64,000 bases of DNA from Brucella tritici (lineage in GTDB: Bacteria > Pseudomonadota > Alphaproteobacteria > Rhizobiales > Rhizobiaceae): contig NZ_CADEAR010000009.1 of NCBI RefSeq assembly GCF_902825325.1, positions 62,001-126,000 on the forward strand, given 5' to 3'. Shown one piece after another: positions 32,553 to 42,190 of this stretch; position 1 is the first letter of the stretch; each line of letters starts with the position of its first letter. Position numbers and translations under genes: made by a program. Under the pieces are notes generated by a model. That model ran no database searches and was not told the origin of the DNA. It saw nothing but the letters and a program-made list of their open reading frames with translations.

Positions 32553-35500
32553 TTACTCCGGCTTGCCGTACCCACCGCCAGTCGGAGTGATGACGGTGAA
32601 GGCTTCGCCTACCTGCAGAACGGTCTGGTCGCAATTGCCTAGCACATCCACTGAACCGTCCTTGCGGCGGACTTCGTTACGACCGGTCTGACCGGCTTCG
32701 CCGCCGTCGAGGCCAAAGGGGGGCACACGGCGATGGCCAGAAAGAATGGCAAATTCGAGTGTCTTCAGCGCGCGGATAGTACGCTTGGTCCCATCGCCCG
32801 CATGCCACTTGCCCTTTCCGCCGGAGTCCTTTCGAATATGGAAGTCTTCCAGCAAGACGGGGAACCGGGTTTCCAGAATTTCCGGGTCGGTCAGGCGCGA
32901 ATTGGTCATGTGGGTGTGCACAGCATCGGCACCGTTGAAACCGGGGCCGGCGGGCGCGCCGGAACAGATGGTTTCGTAATACTGATATTCATCATTGCCG
33001 AAAGTCAGATTGTTCATCGTGCCCTGCGCTGCGGCCATCGCCTTGGTCGCGCCAAACAGGCAGTTGGTGACGGCTTGACTGACCTCAACATTGCCTGCCA
33101 CGACCGCCGCCGGATATTGCGGCGAGAGCATGGAGCCTTCCGGCACAACGATTTTGATCGGCCGTAGACAGCCCGCATTCATCGGAATGTCGCCTTCGAC
33201 CAGCACGCGGAAGACATAGAGCACGGCCGCGCGGGTGACGGGTTCCGGCGCGTTGAAGTTGTCAGAACGCTGTTCTGACGTGCCGGTGAAATCGACCGTC
33301 GCTTTGCGCTTTTCCTTATCGATGGTGACACGCACCTCGATCTGGCAGCCCTGGTCCATCTCATAGGTAAAGTGACCGTCCGGCAGCTTGTCGAGCACGC
33401 GGCGTACGCTTTCGGCGGCATTGTCCTGAACGTGGCCCATATAGGCTTTCACGACATCCTCGCCGAAAAGACCGATCATCTTTTTCAGTTCGGCAACGCC
33501 CTTTTCGTTGGCGGCGATCTGCGCCTTCAGATCGTTGACGTTCTGCGTCAGGTTGCGGACGGGGTAGGTGGCGCCAGTCAGCAAAGCGGCGAGCGCCTCT
33601 TCGCGGAAGGTGCCACGATCCACCAGTTTGAAGTTGTCGATATAGACGCCTTCCTGCTCAATGTTGACCGCAAGCGGCGACATGGAACCCGGCGCTATGC
33701 CGCCAATGTCCGCATGGTGGCCACGGCTTGCGACCCAGAATCGGATTTCGCGATTCTTGTCATCGAAAACTGGCGTGCAGACGGTGAGGTCGGGAAGATG
33801 GGTGCCGCCATTGTATGGTGCGTTAATGAGGAACACATCGCCCGGCTTAATGTCGCTGTTTTCGCGGATGGCAGTGGCGACGGATGCATCCATGGAACCC
33901 AGATGCACCGGCATATGCGGCGCATTGGCGACGAGATTGCCGGCAGCGTCGAAAACCGCGCAGGAAAAGTCGAGACGTTCCTTGATGTTCACCGAATAGG
34001 CGGTGTTCTGAAGCGTCACGCCCATCTGCTCGGCAATAGACATGAAAAGATTGTTGAAAATCTCCAGCATGACCGGATCGGCTTCGGTGCCAATGGCCGT
34101 GCGCGCAGGCAGCGCCTTGATGCGCGTCAGCACCACATGGTCATGGGCGGTCAGGCGAGCTTGCCAGCCATCTTCGATGACGATGGTCTGGTTCTTTTCG
34201 ATGATGATCGCCGGGCCGGTGACGGTCTGGCCGCGCTGCATCTGCTCGCGCAAGACGACGCCCGCATCGTGCAACGTGCCTTGCGAGAAGAAGCGGGTCC
34301 GCTTGGCGGTTGCAGCTTCCAGATCGCTGTCGAGCGATTGGGCGCTTTCGGTCTCGCCTGCGCCACCGCCTACGGCTTCAACTTCCACGGCATCGATAAC
34401 GAGAGCTTTGTTCTCCGCAATGAAGCCAAAGCGACGCTTATGGGCCGCCTCGAACTCGGCGCGAAGACGGTTGGCATTGTCCTCAGCGGGGAAAGTGGCT
34501 TCAATGGAGAGCACCGTGTCGGTGCCCGCATAACGGATATGCGCGCGCAGATGACGCTGTACGGCTGCGACCTCGATACCCTGGGTCAGAAGTTCGGCAA
34601 TGCATTCCTGCGCCAGTTCTTCGCCGAGTTTCTTCAGGGCTGTAGGCGCTGCTGGATCAAGCGCGACGCCGAGCGCCTTTTGACGTGTGGCGCGAATATC
34701 GGCCAGACCCATGCCATAGGCCGAAAGCAGGCCGGACATCGGATGAAGGAGAATATTCTTCATGCCAAGCGCATCGGCCACGAGGCAGGCGTGCTGGCCG
34801 CCTGCACCGCCAAAACAGTTGAGCGCATAGCGCGTCACGTCATAGCCGCGCTGGACGGAAATTTTCTTGATAGCCTCGACCATATTGGCAACCGCAATGC
34901 GGATGAAGCCGTCGGCAACTGCTTCCGGCGAACGACCATCGCCAATCTCAGCTGCGAGCGCGGTGAAGAGTTCACGCACCCGTTCCACATCAAGCGGCTG
35001 GTTCTGTTCGGGGCCAAAGATCGCCGGGAAAAATTCCGGCAACAGCTTGCCCAGCATGACATTGGCGTCGGTGACGGCGAGCGGTCCACCATTGCGGTAG
35101 CAGGCCGGACCGGGATTGGCGCCGGCCGAATCCGGGCCGACGCGAAAACGTCCGGCATCGTAATGCAGGATAGAGCCGCCGCCTGCTGCAACCGTGTGGA
35201 TCAGCATCATTGGTGCGCGTACGCGAACGCCGGCCACTTCAGTTTCGAAGGCACGTTCATATTCACCATCGAAATGCGCGACGTCTGTGGAGGTGCCGCC
35301 CATGTCAAAGCCGATGACTTTCGGGAAGCCAGCCGTTTCGCCGGTACGGGCGAGGCCGACAACGCCGCCTGCGGGGCCGGACAGGATCGCATCCTTGCCC
35401 TGAAACAGATCCGCTGCCGTGAGACCACCCGACGACATCATGAACATGACGCGCGCACCGGTGCGCTCGACATCCAGCTCATTGGAAACCTGCGCAACGT

Positions 35501-36176
35501 AACGGCGGAGAACCGGCGACAGATAGGCATCGACGACGGTGGTGTCGCCACGACCGACCAGCTTGATGAGCGGCGAAACCTCGTGGCTGACGGAGACTTG
35601 TTCAAAGTCGAGACCGCGCGCAATGCGAGCAATTTCAGCCTCATGCGCGGGGAACTTATAAGCATGCATGAGCGCGATGGCGATGGATTTGTAGCCCTGT
35701 TCCTTCAGTGCAACCAGTGCGGCTTCGGCCTCGGAGGGATCGAGAGCCGTTTCAACCGTGCCATCCGCCTGAACGCGCTCATTCAGTTCCACGACCTTTT
35801 CATAAAGCGCTTCCGGCTTGATAATCTCGGTGGCAAAAATGTTCTTGCGTTCCTGATAACCGATGCGCAGCGCGTCGCGGAAACCCCTGGTGATGACAAG
35901 GGCCAGCCGCTCCCCCTTGCGCTCCAGAAGCGCATTGGTGGCGACCGTTGTGCCCATGCGAACTTCGCCGATGGCACCGGCGGGAATCGGTTCACCGGAG
36001 TTCAGGCCCAGATGCAGGCGAATGCCGTGAACGGCGGCATCCTTATAGGCAGACGGGTTTTCGGAGAGAACCTTGCGTGCATGGAGCTGGCCCTGCGTAT
36101 CGCGCCCGATTACGTCTGTAAACGTACCGCCGCGGTCGATCCAGAAGTCCCATACTCCGCGTCCCGTTCCGCTCAT
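32553..36176 (-). CDS. ATP-dependent 5-oxoprolinase, fused HyuA-HyuB type
   Basis: From ATG 36176 with GAGGGAG upstream the protein has 1207 residues. The N-terminal HyuA-like part (about 1-690) opens with [11 protein letters not shown] and contains [11 protein letters not shown] and [32 protein letters not shown]. The HyuB-like part (about 710-1207) has [18 protein letters not shown] and [15 protein letters not shown] single-chain fusion is characteristic of 5-oxoprolinases, which open 5-oxo-L-proline to glutamate using ATP; hydantoinases are usually split. It is divergent from a winged-helix regulator and the peptide-import operon, which supports pyroglutamate metabolism. Confidence 0.88.
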   Translation of the reverse strand: MSGTGRGVWDFWIDRGGTFTDVIGRDTQGQLHARKVLSENPSAYKDAAVHGIRLHLGLNSGEPIPAGAIGEVRMGTTVATNALLERKGERLALVITRGFRDALRIGYQERKNIFATEIIKPEALYEKVVELNERVQADGTVETALDPSEAEAALVALKEQGYKSIAIALMHAYKFPAHEAEIARIARGLDFEQVSVSHEVSPLIKLVGRGDTTVVDAYLSPVLRRYVAQVSNELDVERTGARVMFMMSSGGLTAADLFQGKDAILSGPAGGVVGLARTGETAGFPKVIGFDMGGTSTDVAHFDGEYERAFETEVAGVRVRAPMMLIHTVAAGGGSILHYDAGRFRVGPDSAGANPGPACYRNGGPLAVTDANVMLGKLLPEFFPAIFGPEQNQPLDVERVRELFTALAAEIGDGRSPEAVADGFIRIAVANMVEAIKKISVQRGYDVTRYALNCFGGAGGQHACLVADALGMKNILLHPMSGLLSAYGMGLADIRATRQKALGVALDPAAPTALKKLGEELAQECIAELLTQGIEVAAVQRHLRAHIRYAGTDTVLSIEATFPAEDNANRLRAEFEAAHKRRFGFIAENKALVIDAVEVEAVGGGAGETESAQSLDSDLEAATAKRTRFFSQGTLHDAGVVLREQMQRGQTVTGPAIIIEKNQTIVIEDGWQARLTAHDHVVLTRIKALPARTAIGTEADPVMLEIFNNLFMSIAEQMGVTLQNTAYSVNIKERLDFSCAVFDAAGNLVANAPHMPVHLGSMDASVATAIRENSDIKPGDVFLINAPYNGGTHLPDLTVCTPVFDDKNREIRFWVASRGHHADIGGIAPGSMSPLAVNIEQEGVYIDNFKLVDRGTFREEALAALLTGATYPVRNLTQNVNDLKAQIAANEKGVAELKKMIGLFGEDVVKAYMGHVQDNAAESVRRVLDKLPDGHFTYEMDQGCQIEVRVTIDKEKRKATVDFTGTSEQRSDNFNAPEPVTRAAVLYVFRVLVEGDIPMNAGCLRPIKIVVPEGSMLSPQYPAAVVAGNVEVSQAVTNCLFGATKAMAAAQGTMNNLTFGNDEYQYYETICSGAPAGPGFNGADAVHTHMTNSRLTDPEILETRFPVLLEDFHIRKDSGGKGKWHAGDGTKRTIRALKTLEFAILSGHRRVPPFGLDGGEAGQTGRNEVRRKDGSVDVLGNCDQTVLQVGEAFTVITPTGGGYGKPE

Positions 36177-36249
36177 TGCCGGCTCCCTCACACAAAATTC
36201 CAGATGCATTGAGTTGTGTATTCTGAAAACACTTCTGAAATTGATAGTC

Positions 36250-36269
36250 ACATTTTATTGACAAAATGT
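36250..36269. promoter_or_regulatory. Inverted repeat between oxoprolinase and regulator genes
   Basis: ACATTTT (36250-36256), N6, AAAATGT (36263-36269) is a perfect seven-base inverted repeat in the 139-base divergent intergenic region. It is the best candidate operator for the adjacent winged-helix regulator. TTGACA at 36258-36263 overlaps it. Confidence 0.5.
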
Positions 36270-36315
36270 CGATAAGATGATGACATAAAATTCACATAAA
36301 AGCGGGAGCGTCAAA

Positions 36316-36924
36316 ATGGGTAAAGATAAGGCTCTTGAGGAAGAGCCTAAGATCGGAGACGAGATGCAGGAGGCTGGCTTCGATGAAGTGACGCTGCCCA
36401 AGCATTTGCGCCCGGTTGCCTCAATCGGCCCTATTGTCTCGTCTGCGCATCTCGCTGAAGGCGGTTCGCCCGGCATGTCCGAGGTTGAATATGGTCTCAT
36501 TCTCGCATCACACGCGTTTTCGCGCTGGATGGTTCGCTGCATGGCTGCGGCGGGATTACCTGGGCTTTCCCCCATCGAAGTGCTGATTCTCCATTCGATC
36601 CGCCACCGCGATCGCGAGAAGAAGCTTGCCGATATCTGCCTCGTTCTCGACATTGAAGACACGCATATTGCCACCTATGCCATCCGCAAGCTTGAAAATG
36701 CCGGCTTGTTGACGACGGGCAAGGCGGCAAAGGAAAAGACGGTGCAGATCACCGCCAAGGGCGCAGATGCCTGCGCGCGCTATGCGCAGATTCGCGAGCG
36801 CCTGCTGGTCGATTCCACGGCCAATGCGCGCCCATCGGAAGAAACGCTTTCCGAAGTGGCTGCCCTTTTGCGCTTCATGTCTGGTGCATTCAATCAGGCC
36901 ACGCGGTCTGCCATCACACTTTAA
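36316..36924 (+). CDS. MarR-like winged-helix transcriptional regulator
   Basis: A 202-residue protein starting at ATG 36316 after GGGAG. Its central part (LPGLSPIEVLILHSIRHRDREKKLADICLVLDIEDTHIATYAIRKLENAGLL) has the helix-turn-helix and wing layout of MarR-type proteins, with an acidic N-terminal extension of about 55 residues. TGKAAKEKTVQITAKG is the wing. The gene lies between the oxoprolinase and the peptide importer and starts the plus-strand operon, so it is the likely local repressor or activator. Its ligand may be 5-oxoproline or a peptide; this is inferred. Confidence 0.8.
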   Translation: MGKDKALEEEPKIGDEMQEAGFDEVTLPKHLRPVASIGPIVSSAHLAEGGSPGMSEVEYGLILASHAFSRWMVRCMAAAGLPGLSPIEVLILHSIRHRDREKKLADICLVLDIEDTHIATYAIRKLENAGLLTTGKAAKEKTVQITAKGADACARYAQIRERLLVDSTANARPSEETLSEVAALLRFMSGAFNQATRSAITL

Positions 36925-36937
36925 GAGGGTTGAAAGT

Positions 36938-38773
36938 TTGAGCGGAACCGAGTTGAGCGAACCAGTTTCAAAACCTCTGCTGACCGTCGATGGCCTCAGT
37001 GTCGAATTTGGCGCGAGCCGTGTCGTTGACGATCTGAGCTTCTCGGTCCATCCCGGTCGTACGCTGGCTGTGGTGGGCGAATCCGGTTCGGGCAAGTCCA
37101 TCACGTCGCTTTCCATCATGCGGCTTGCCGATATGAGCGGCGCGAAATTCCCGTCCGGCCGCATTCTGTTTGGCGAACGCGATCTGCTCAAGGCCGATCA
37201 GAGGACGATGCGCGGCATTCGCGGCAAGGAGATCGCCATGATCTTCCAGGAGCCGATGACGTCGCTCAATCCGGTTTTCACCATCGGCAATCAGCTATCC
37301 GAAGTTTTGATGCTGCATGAAGGCATGACCCAGCAGGCGGCGCTTGCCGAGGGGAAGCGGCTTCTGGAAATGGTGCGGCTGCCGGATGCGGAAGGGCTGC
37401 TGAAGCGCTATCCGCATCAGCTTTCCGGTGGTATGCGCCAGCGCGTCATGATCGCCATGGCGCTTGCCTGCCGCCCGAAACTGTTGATCGCCGATGAGCC
37501 GACGACTGCGCTTGATGTGACCATTCAGGCCCAGATACTGCACATTATCAGAGATTTGCAGCAAGAGCTTGAAATGGCGGTAATTTTCATCACGCACGAT
37601 ATGGGCGTAGTGGCGGAGATGGCCGACGATGTCGTCGTCATGTGGAAGGGCAGGAAGGTCGAGGAAGGCCCGGTCGGGCAGATTTTTTCGAAGCCGGAAC
37701 ATGCCTATACCAAGACGCTTCTGTCGGCAGTGCCGAAGCTTGGCAGCATGACGGGCGAAGCATTCCCCAAGCGAATGCCGGTCATGACCATGCGGGACGG
37801 TGTGCCTGTTCTGACGGGTGAGGAGCGCATTCAGGACACGGCGCGTTATGGCGATAAGCCGTTGCTTTCCGTGGACGATCTCTACGTGCGATTTCCGATC
37901 AAAAAGAACCTGTTCGGCAAGGTCACGCATGTCTGCAACGCGGTGTCGAAGGTCGCTTTCGATATTTATCCGGGTGAAACGCTGGCATTGGTCGGTGAAT
38001 CCGGTTCGGGCAAATCGACCATAGGGCGCACCATCCAGCAATTGCAGACGCCGCTTTCCGGCGATATCCGCTTCAACGGTAAGGCCTATTCGGCCATGAG
38101 CGCTGCCGAGCGTTATGCCATGCGCCGCGAAGTGCAGTATATTTTCCAGGACCCGTTCGCATCGCTCGACCCGCGCAAGACGGTCGGCTTTTCCATTGCA
38201 GAACCCATCCGCACACATGGCCTTCTCGACAATGACAAGGCAATCAATGCACGTGTGGCGGAATTGCTGGAGCGGGTTGGCCTCGGCCCGGAACACGCCA
38301 AGCGTTATCCGCACGAATTTTCCGGCGGTCAGCGCCAGCGCGTCTGCATAGCGCGTGCACTTGCCTCCAAGCCGAAGCTCATCATCGCCGATGAAGCCCT
38401 GTCGGCGCTCGATGTTTCGATTCAGGCGCAGGTCATCAACCTGTTCATGGACCTGCAGAAAGAGCAGGGTCTGGCTTATCTCTTCATCAGCCATGACATG
38501 GCGGTGGTCGAAAAGATGAGCCATCGGGTCGCTGTACTTTATCTCGGCCAGATCATGGAACTCGGCTCGCGACAGCAGGTTTTCGAAACACCGTCGCATG
38601 ACTACACGAAGCGACTTCTTTCGGCTGTGCCGATTGCCGATCCGTCGGCGCGCACCAACCGGCCTGCGCTGGAAGGCGAAATTCCAAGTACGACGCGTCG
38701 GATCGATGACAAGCCGCCGATCTATCACCATCGCGAGGTCGCAGCCGGGCATTTTGTGGCCGAAACCACCTGA
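36938..38773 (+). CDS. Fused dual-domain peptide/glutathione ABC ATPase (GsiA-like)
   Basis: A TTG at 36938, eight bases after AGAGGG, gives 611 residues; the frame is open earlier but overlaps the regulator gene. Two complete ATPase domains are present, each with Walker A GESGSGKS, then LSGGMRQR and [10 protein letters not shown] in the first and FSGGQRQR and [10 protein letters not shown] in the second. In the second Walker B the usual DEP is DEA. The arrangement matches GsiA and other fused DppD-DppF proteins. It powers the importer encoded by the next three genes. Confidence 0.88.
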   Translation: MSGTELSEPVSKPLLTVDGLSVEFGASRVVDDLSFSVHPGRTLAVVGESGSGKSITSLSIMRLADMSGAKFPSGRILFGERDLLKADQRTMRGIRGKEIAMIFQEPMTSLNPVFTIGNQLSEVLMLHEGMTQQAALAEGKRLLEMVRLPDAEGLLKRYPHQLSGGMRQRVMIAMALACRPKLLIADEPTTALDVTIQAQILHIIRDLQQELEMAVIFITHDMGVVAEMADDVVVMWKGRKVEEGPVGQIFSKPEHAYTKTLLSAVPKLGSMTGEAFPKRMPVMTMRDGVPVLTGEERIQDTARYGDKPLLSVDDLYVRFPIKKNLFGKVTHVCNAVSKVAFDIYPGETLALVGESGSGKSTIGRTIQQLQTPLSGDIRFNGKAYSAMSAAERYAMRREVQYIFQDPFASLDPRKTVGFSIAEPIRTHGLLDNDKAINARVAELLERVGLGPEHAKRYPHEFSGGQRQRVCIARALASKPKLIIADEALSALDVSIQAQVINLFMDLQKEQGLAYLFISHDMAVVEKMSHRVAVLYLGQIMELGSRQQVFETPSHDYTKRLLSAVPIADPSARTNRPALEGEIPSTTRRIDDKPPIYHHREVAAGHFVAETT

Positions 38774-38811
38774 CACACAAAGTTCAACAGAAACCCAAAG
38801 GGGAAAAAACA

Positions 38812-40341
38812 ATGATAAGGAAAACACTTAAAGCCATTCTCATGGCTTCCGCTCTCTCGGCGGCAGTGTTTGCATCTGCTCCGGCTTTCGCTGCCGGAAA
38901 GCTGACCGTTTCGTCGCCGCAGGACCCGGGCAGCTGGGATCCGATCGACACTTTCCTCGTCAACTGGGCTTCTGTCGCCACCAATATTTTCGATGGTCTC
39001 GTCTATCGCGGACCGGACCTCAAGATCGTTCCGGCACTGGCAACCTCATGGGAAGAGCTGGATAACGGCAAGCGGATCCGCTTCCATCTGCGTGAGAACG
39101 TCAAGTTCCATGACGGCGAGCCGTTCAATGCCGAAGCCGTCAAGTTCACCTTTGATCGCCTGCTCGGTGACGAGGGCGCGAAAGGCCCGCAGCGTTCCAA
39201 CTATATCGCCATCGAGAAGGTGGAAGTCATCGACGACAAGACCGTCGATTTCCATCTGAAGGCACCGGATCCTGTTTTGATCACCAAGCTGGCCGGTTAT
39301 GGCGGCATGATCGTTCCGCCGAAATATATTCAGGAAAAGGGCGACGATTATTTCAACACCCATCCGGTCGGCACCGGACCGTTCAAATTCGTTTCCTATG
39401 AGCCGAAGGTGAACATCAAGCTTGAAGCGTTCGCCGATCATTGGGGTGGCGCGCCGAAGCTTTCCGAACTGGAATATCGCTTCATCACCGAGCCTTCGAC
39501 CGCTGTTGCCGAACTTCAGGCCGGTCGCGTCGATCTGGTCATTCCGCCGACCATTCCAATTGGAATGATCCCGACCATTCAGGGCGATCCGAAGCTGGAA
39601 CTCGTCACCGCCTCGGGGCCAACAGTCTATGCCCTGCGCTTCAACACGACTGACGGCATCACCAAGGACGAGCGCGTGCGTAAGGCGCTAATTATGGCTG
39701 TGGATCGCGACGCGATCATTCAGTCCATTCTGGCAGGTCAAGCAGAGCCGATTGCAAGTTTCCAGGGTTCGCTGTCCTTCGGCTTTGACCCGAACATGAA
39801 GCCGCTGCCTTACGACCCGGAAGGCGCAAAGAAGCTGCTCGAAGAAGCGGGTGTTCAGCCCGGCGCAAACGTGCAGATCGACGTGCGTGGTCAGGATGCA
39901 AGCTTCAATGAAGTGGCGCAGGCTATCGCAAGCTTCCTGCAAATGGTCGGCGTCAATGCAACCATCAAGCCTTATGACACCAATGTTCTGCTGAACGATA
40001 TCATCCCGCAGGGCAAGACCGGCGCAATGTTCCAGCAGGCCTGGGGCGGCTGGACTTTCGACTACGATAACACCGCCTATTCCATGTACCATTCCGGTGA
40101 GAAGTGGAACCCGTACGACAAGGACGAAAAGCTCGACAAGATGCTGGAAGCGCAGCGCTCGGTTATTGATCGCGGCGAACGTGAAAAGCTCCTGCAGGAA
40201 ATCGCGCATTACGCTGCCGACCGCGCACTGGAAATGCCGCTCTACAACCTCAAGGCAATCTTCGGCGTCAACAAGCGCGTGAAGAACTTCGTGCCGGTTC
40301 CCGACAGCCGCCTGCGCCTGACGGACGTCACTGTCGAGTAA
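38812..40341 (+). CDS. Family-5 peptide/glutathione-type solute-binding protein
   Basis: The 509-residue protein has a signal peptide ending AFA (residue 27) and the family-5 pattern: WDPIDTF near the mature start, LATSWEELDNGKRIRFHLRENVKFHDGEPFNAEAVKFTFDRLL, and HPVGTGPFKFVSYEP. It resembles GsiB/DppA proteins. GGGG precedes the ATG. Substrate is not readable from sequence; the neighbouring oxoprolinase and carboxypeptidase point to pyroglutamyl or gamma-glutamyl peptides, glutathione included. Confidence 0.86.
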   Translation: MIRKTLKAILMASALSAAVFASAPAFAAGKLTVSSPQDPGSWDPIDTFLVNWASVATNIFDGLVYRGPDLKIVPALATSWEELDNGKRIRFHLRENVKFHDGEPFNAEAVKFTFDRLLGDEGAKGPQRSNYIAIEKVEVIDDKTVDFHLKAPDPVLITKLAGYGGMIVPPKYIQEKGDDYFNTHPVGTGPFKFVSYEPKVNIKLEAFADHWGGAPKLSELEYRFITEPSTAVAELQAGRVDLVIPPTIPIGMIPTIQGDPKLELVTASGPTVYALRFNTTDGITKDERVRKALIMAVDRDAIIQSILAGQAEPIASFQGSLSFGFDPNMKPLPYDPEGAKKLLEEAGVQPGANVQIDVRGQDASFNEVAQAIASFLQMVGVNATIKPYDTNVLLNDIIPQGKTGAMFQQAWGGWTFDYDNTAYSMYHSGEKWNPYDKDEKLDKMLEAQRSVIDRGEREKLLQEIAHYAADRALEMPLYNLKAIFGVNKRVKNFVPVPDSRLRLTDVTVE

Positions 40342-40405
40342 GCAAGAATGACAATACGGCAAGCCGGATATGACCGGCTTGCCGCAGCATTTCGGAGGCG
40401 CACTG

Positions 40406-41329
40406 GTGGCCGGATTTCTGATCAAACGAATTTTGCAGGCGTTGTTCGTGCTTGTCGCGATGACGCTGCTTGTCGCTTTCGCGGTCCGCCTGACAGGCGA
40501 TCCGGCATTGATGCTGACGCAAGGCGCGGGCAGCATCACCGAAGCCGATCTCGCGCGCATCCGCGAAGGTCTCGGTCTCAACCAGCCCTTCTTCGTTCAA
40601 TACTGGCAGTTCCTCAAAGGACTGTTCACGATGGATTTGGGGCGTAGTTTCCTCGGTGGCACGCCGGTTTCAACGCTCGTCGCTGGCGCTCTGCCTGCCA
40701 CGCTGATGCTGGCCTTTGCCTCGCTGTTCGTTTCCATCGTGATTTCCGTTCCACTTGGTATCAAGGCTGCGGTGTCGCGTGGAAAATGGGCCGATCAGCT
40801 CATCCGAATCTGTTCGCTGGTTGGCCTGTCCTTTCCGAATTTCTGGCTGGCGACCATGCTGGTGCTACTGTTCGGTATTTCGCTGCAATGGCTGCCCCCA
40901 AGCGGCATGAGCGGCATTGCAAGCTTCATCATGCCAGCGCTCACCATGGGCATCATCCTGACTGCGACCAATGTCCGCCTCGTGCGCACGTCGATGCTGG
41001 AGACGCTGCAATCGCAATATATCATGGTGGCGCGCGCCAAAGGGCTGAGCGAGAACAAGGTTCTCTACAAGCATGCGCTGCGCAATTGCGCCATCCCGCT
41101 GATCACCTATCTCGGCCTTCAGTTTGGCGGACTTCTCGGCGGTATCGTCGTAGTGGAGCGCGTGTTCAACTGGCCGGGCATGGGCACTCTTGCCTTCGAC
41201 GCCGTCGCCGGGCGCGACTATCCTGTCTTGCAGGCCACCATTGCGATCCTTTCCATGCTGATCATCGGCGTCAATCTTCTCGTGGACATCGCCTATGGCC
41301 TTGTCGATCCGCGTATCCGCACGGAGTAG
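40406..41329 (+). CDS. Peptide ABC permease 1 (DppB/GsiC type)
   Basis: A GTG at 40406, seven bases after GGAGG, gives 307 residues beginning MAGFLIKRILQALFVLVAMTL, the normal DppB start with a single first helix. LPATLMLAFASLFVSIVISVPLGI and the EAA-like loop QYIMVARAKGLSENKVLYKHALRNCAIPLIT are family motifs. It ends six bases before the second permease. An ATG 36 bases earlier has no ribosome site. Confidence 0.88.
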   Translation: MAGFLIKRILQALFVLVAMTLLVAFAVRLTGDPALMLTQGAGSITEADLARIREGLGLNQPFFVQYWQFLKGLFTMDLGRSFLGGTPVSTLVAGALPATLMLAFASLFVSIVISVPLGIKAAVSRGKWADQLIRICSLVGLSFPNFWLATMLVLLFGISLQWLPPSGMSGIASFIMPALTMGIILTATNVRLVRTSMLETLQSQYIMVARAKGLSENKVLYKHALRNCAIPLITYLGLQFGGLLGGIVVVERVFNWPGMGTLAFDAVAGRDYPVLQATIAILSMLIIGVNLLVDIAYGLVDPRIRTE

Positions 41330-41335
41330 GACCCC

Positions 41336-42190
41336 ATGGCAACCAAGACCTCATCCGTTCTGTTTTCGCGCTTTGCGAGCCTTGAATTCGTCGCCGGCGT
41401 TGTGCTGACTGGCTGCATATGTCTGGCCGTGATTTTCTCCGGCTATCTGTTTCCGGGCGGAGCCAACAAGATTGATCTTCTGGCGCGCCTGACGCCGCCT
41501 TTCGTCAATCCGGCACATATTTTCGGCACCGATCCACTGGGCCGTGACGTGCTGGCGCGTGTCGTGACCGGTGGCAAGATTTCGCTGTTTGTCGGGTTCG
41601 TTTCGGTGATCGGTTCTGTCATCATCGGAACAATAATGGGTCTCGTCGCCGGTTATTATCGCGGCTTCTGGGACATGGCGCTGATGCGCTTTGTCGATGT
41701 ACAGCTTGCCATGCCGTTTATCCTGCTCGCTATCACCGTTATGGCTATTCTGGGCGGCGGACTGTTCAACACCATCATTTTGCTGATCGTCTCGCAATGT
41801 GTGCAATATGCGCGACTGGTGCGCGGCTCGGTGCTATCGTTGCGCGAGCGCGAGTTCATCCTGTCGGCCCGTGCTATCGGCGTGAAGGACTGGCGCATCA
41901 TCTTCCAGCACCTGCTGCCAAACCTGCTTGGTCCGGTCATCGTGCTGATGACGCTCAATGTCGCCAACAATATTCTGCTGGAATCGAGCCTGACCTTCCT
42001 CGGTCTCGGTGTTGATCCCACCATTCCAAGCTGGGGCGGCATGCTGGCTGATGGCCGCACCTATCTCCAGACCGCATGGTGGGTGAGCATATTCCCGGGC
42101 CTCGCCATTCTCTTCACTGTGCTTGGCCTCAATCTCCTTGGCGACTGGCTGCGTGACAGCCTCGACCCAACCGGCAGGACTTCCCGATGA
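41336..42190 (+). CDS. Peptide ABC permease 2 (DppC/GsiD type)
   Basis: A 284-residue permease with a short N-terminal helix, then FGTDPLGRDVLARVVTGGKISLFVGFVSV, the standard DppC motif, and the EAA-like loop REFILSARAIGVKDWRIIFQHLLPNLLGPVIV. LLESSLTFLGLGVDPTIPSWGGML near the C-terminus is also typical. Its stop overlaps the start of the peptidase gene by four bases, so import and hydrolysis are translationally coupled. Confidence 0.9.
   Translation: MATKTSSVLFSRFASLEFVAGVVLTGCICLAVIFSGYLFPGGANKIDLLARLTPPFVNPAHIFGTDPLGRDVLARVVTGGKISLFVGFVSVIGSVIIGTIMGLVAGYYRGFWDMALMRFVDVQLAMPFILLAITVMAILGGGLFNTIILLIVSQCVQYARLVRGSVLSLREREFILSARAIGVKDWRIIFQHLLPNLLGPVIVLMTLNVANNILLESSLTFLGLGVDPTIPSWGGMLADGRTYLQTAWWVSIFPGLAILFTVLGLNLLGDWLRDSLDPTGRTSR

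Noticed and set aside
33372-36212. 946-codon open frame opposite the 5-oxoprolinase gene
   Set aside because: It mirrors a well-supported enzyme gene, its product has no recognisable domain, and long antisense frames arise from GC-ending codons.
37295-38827. 510-codon frame opposite the GsiA-like ATPase gene
   Set aside because: Shadow of a gene with two full sets of ATPase motifs.
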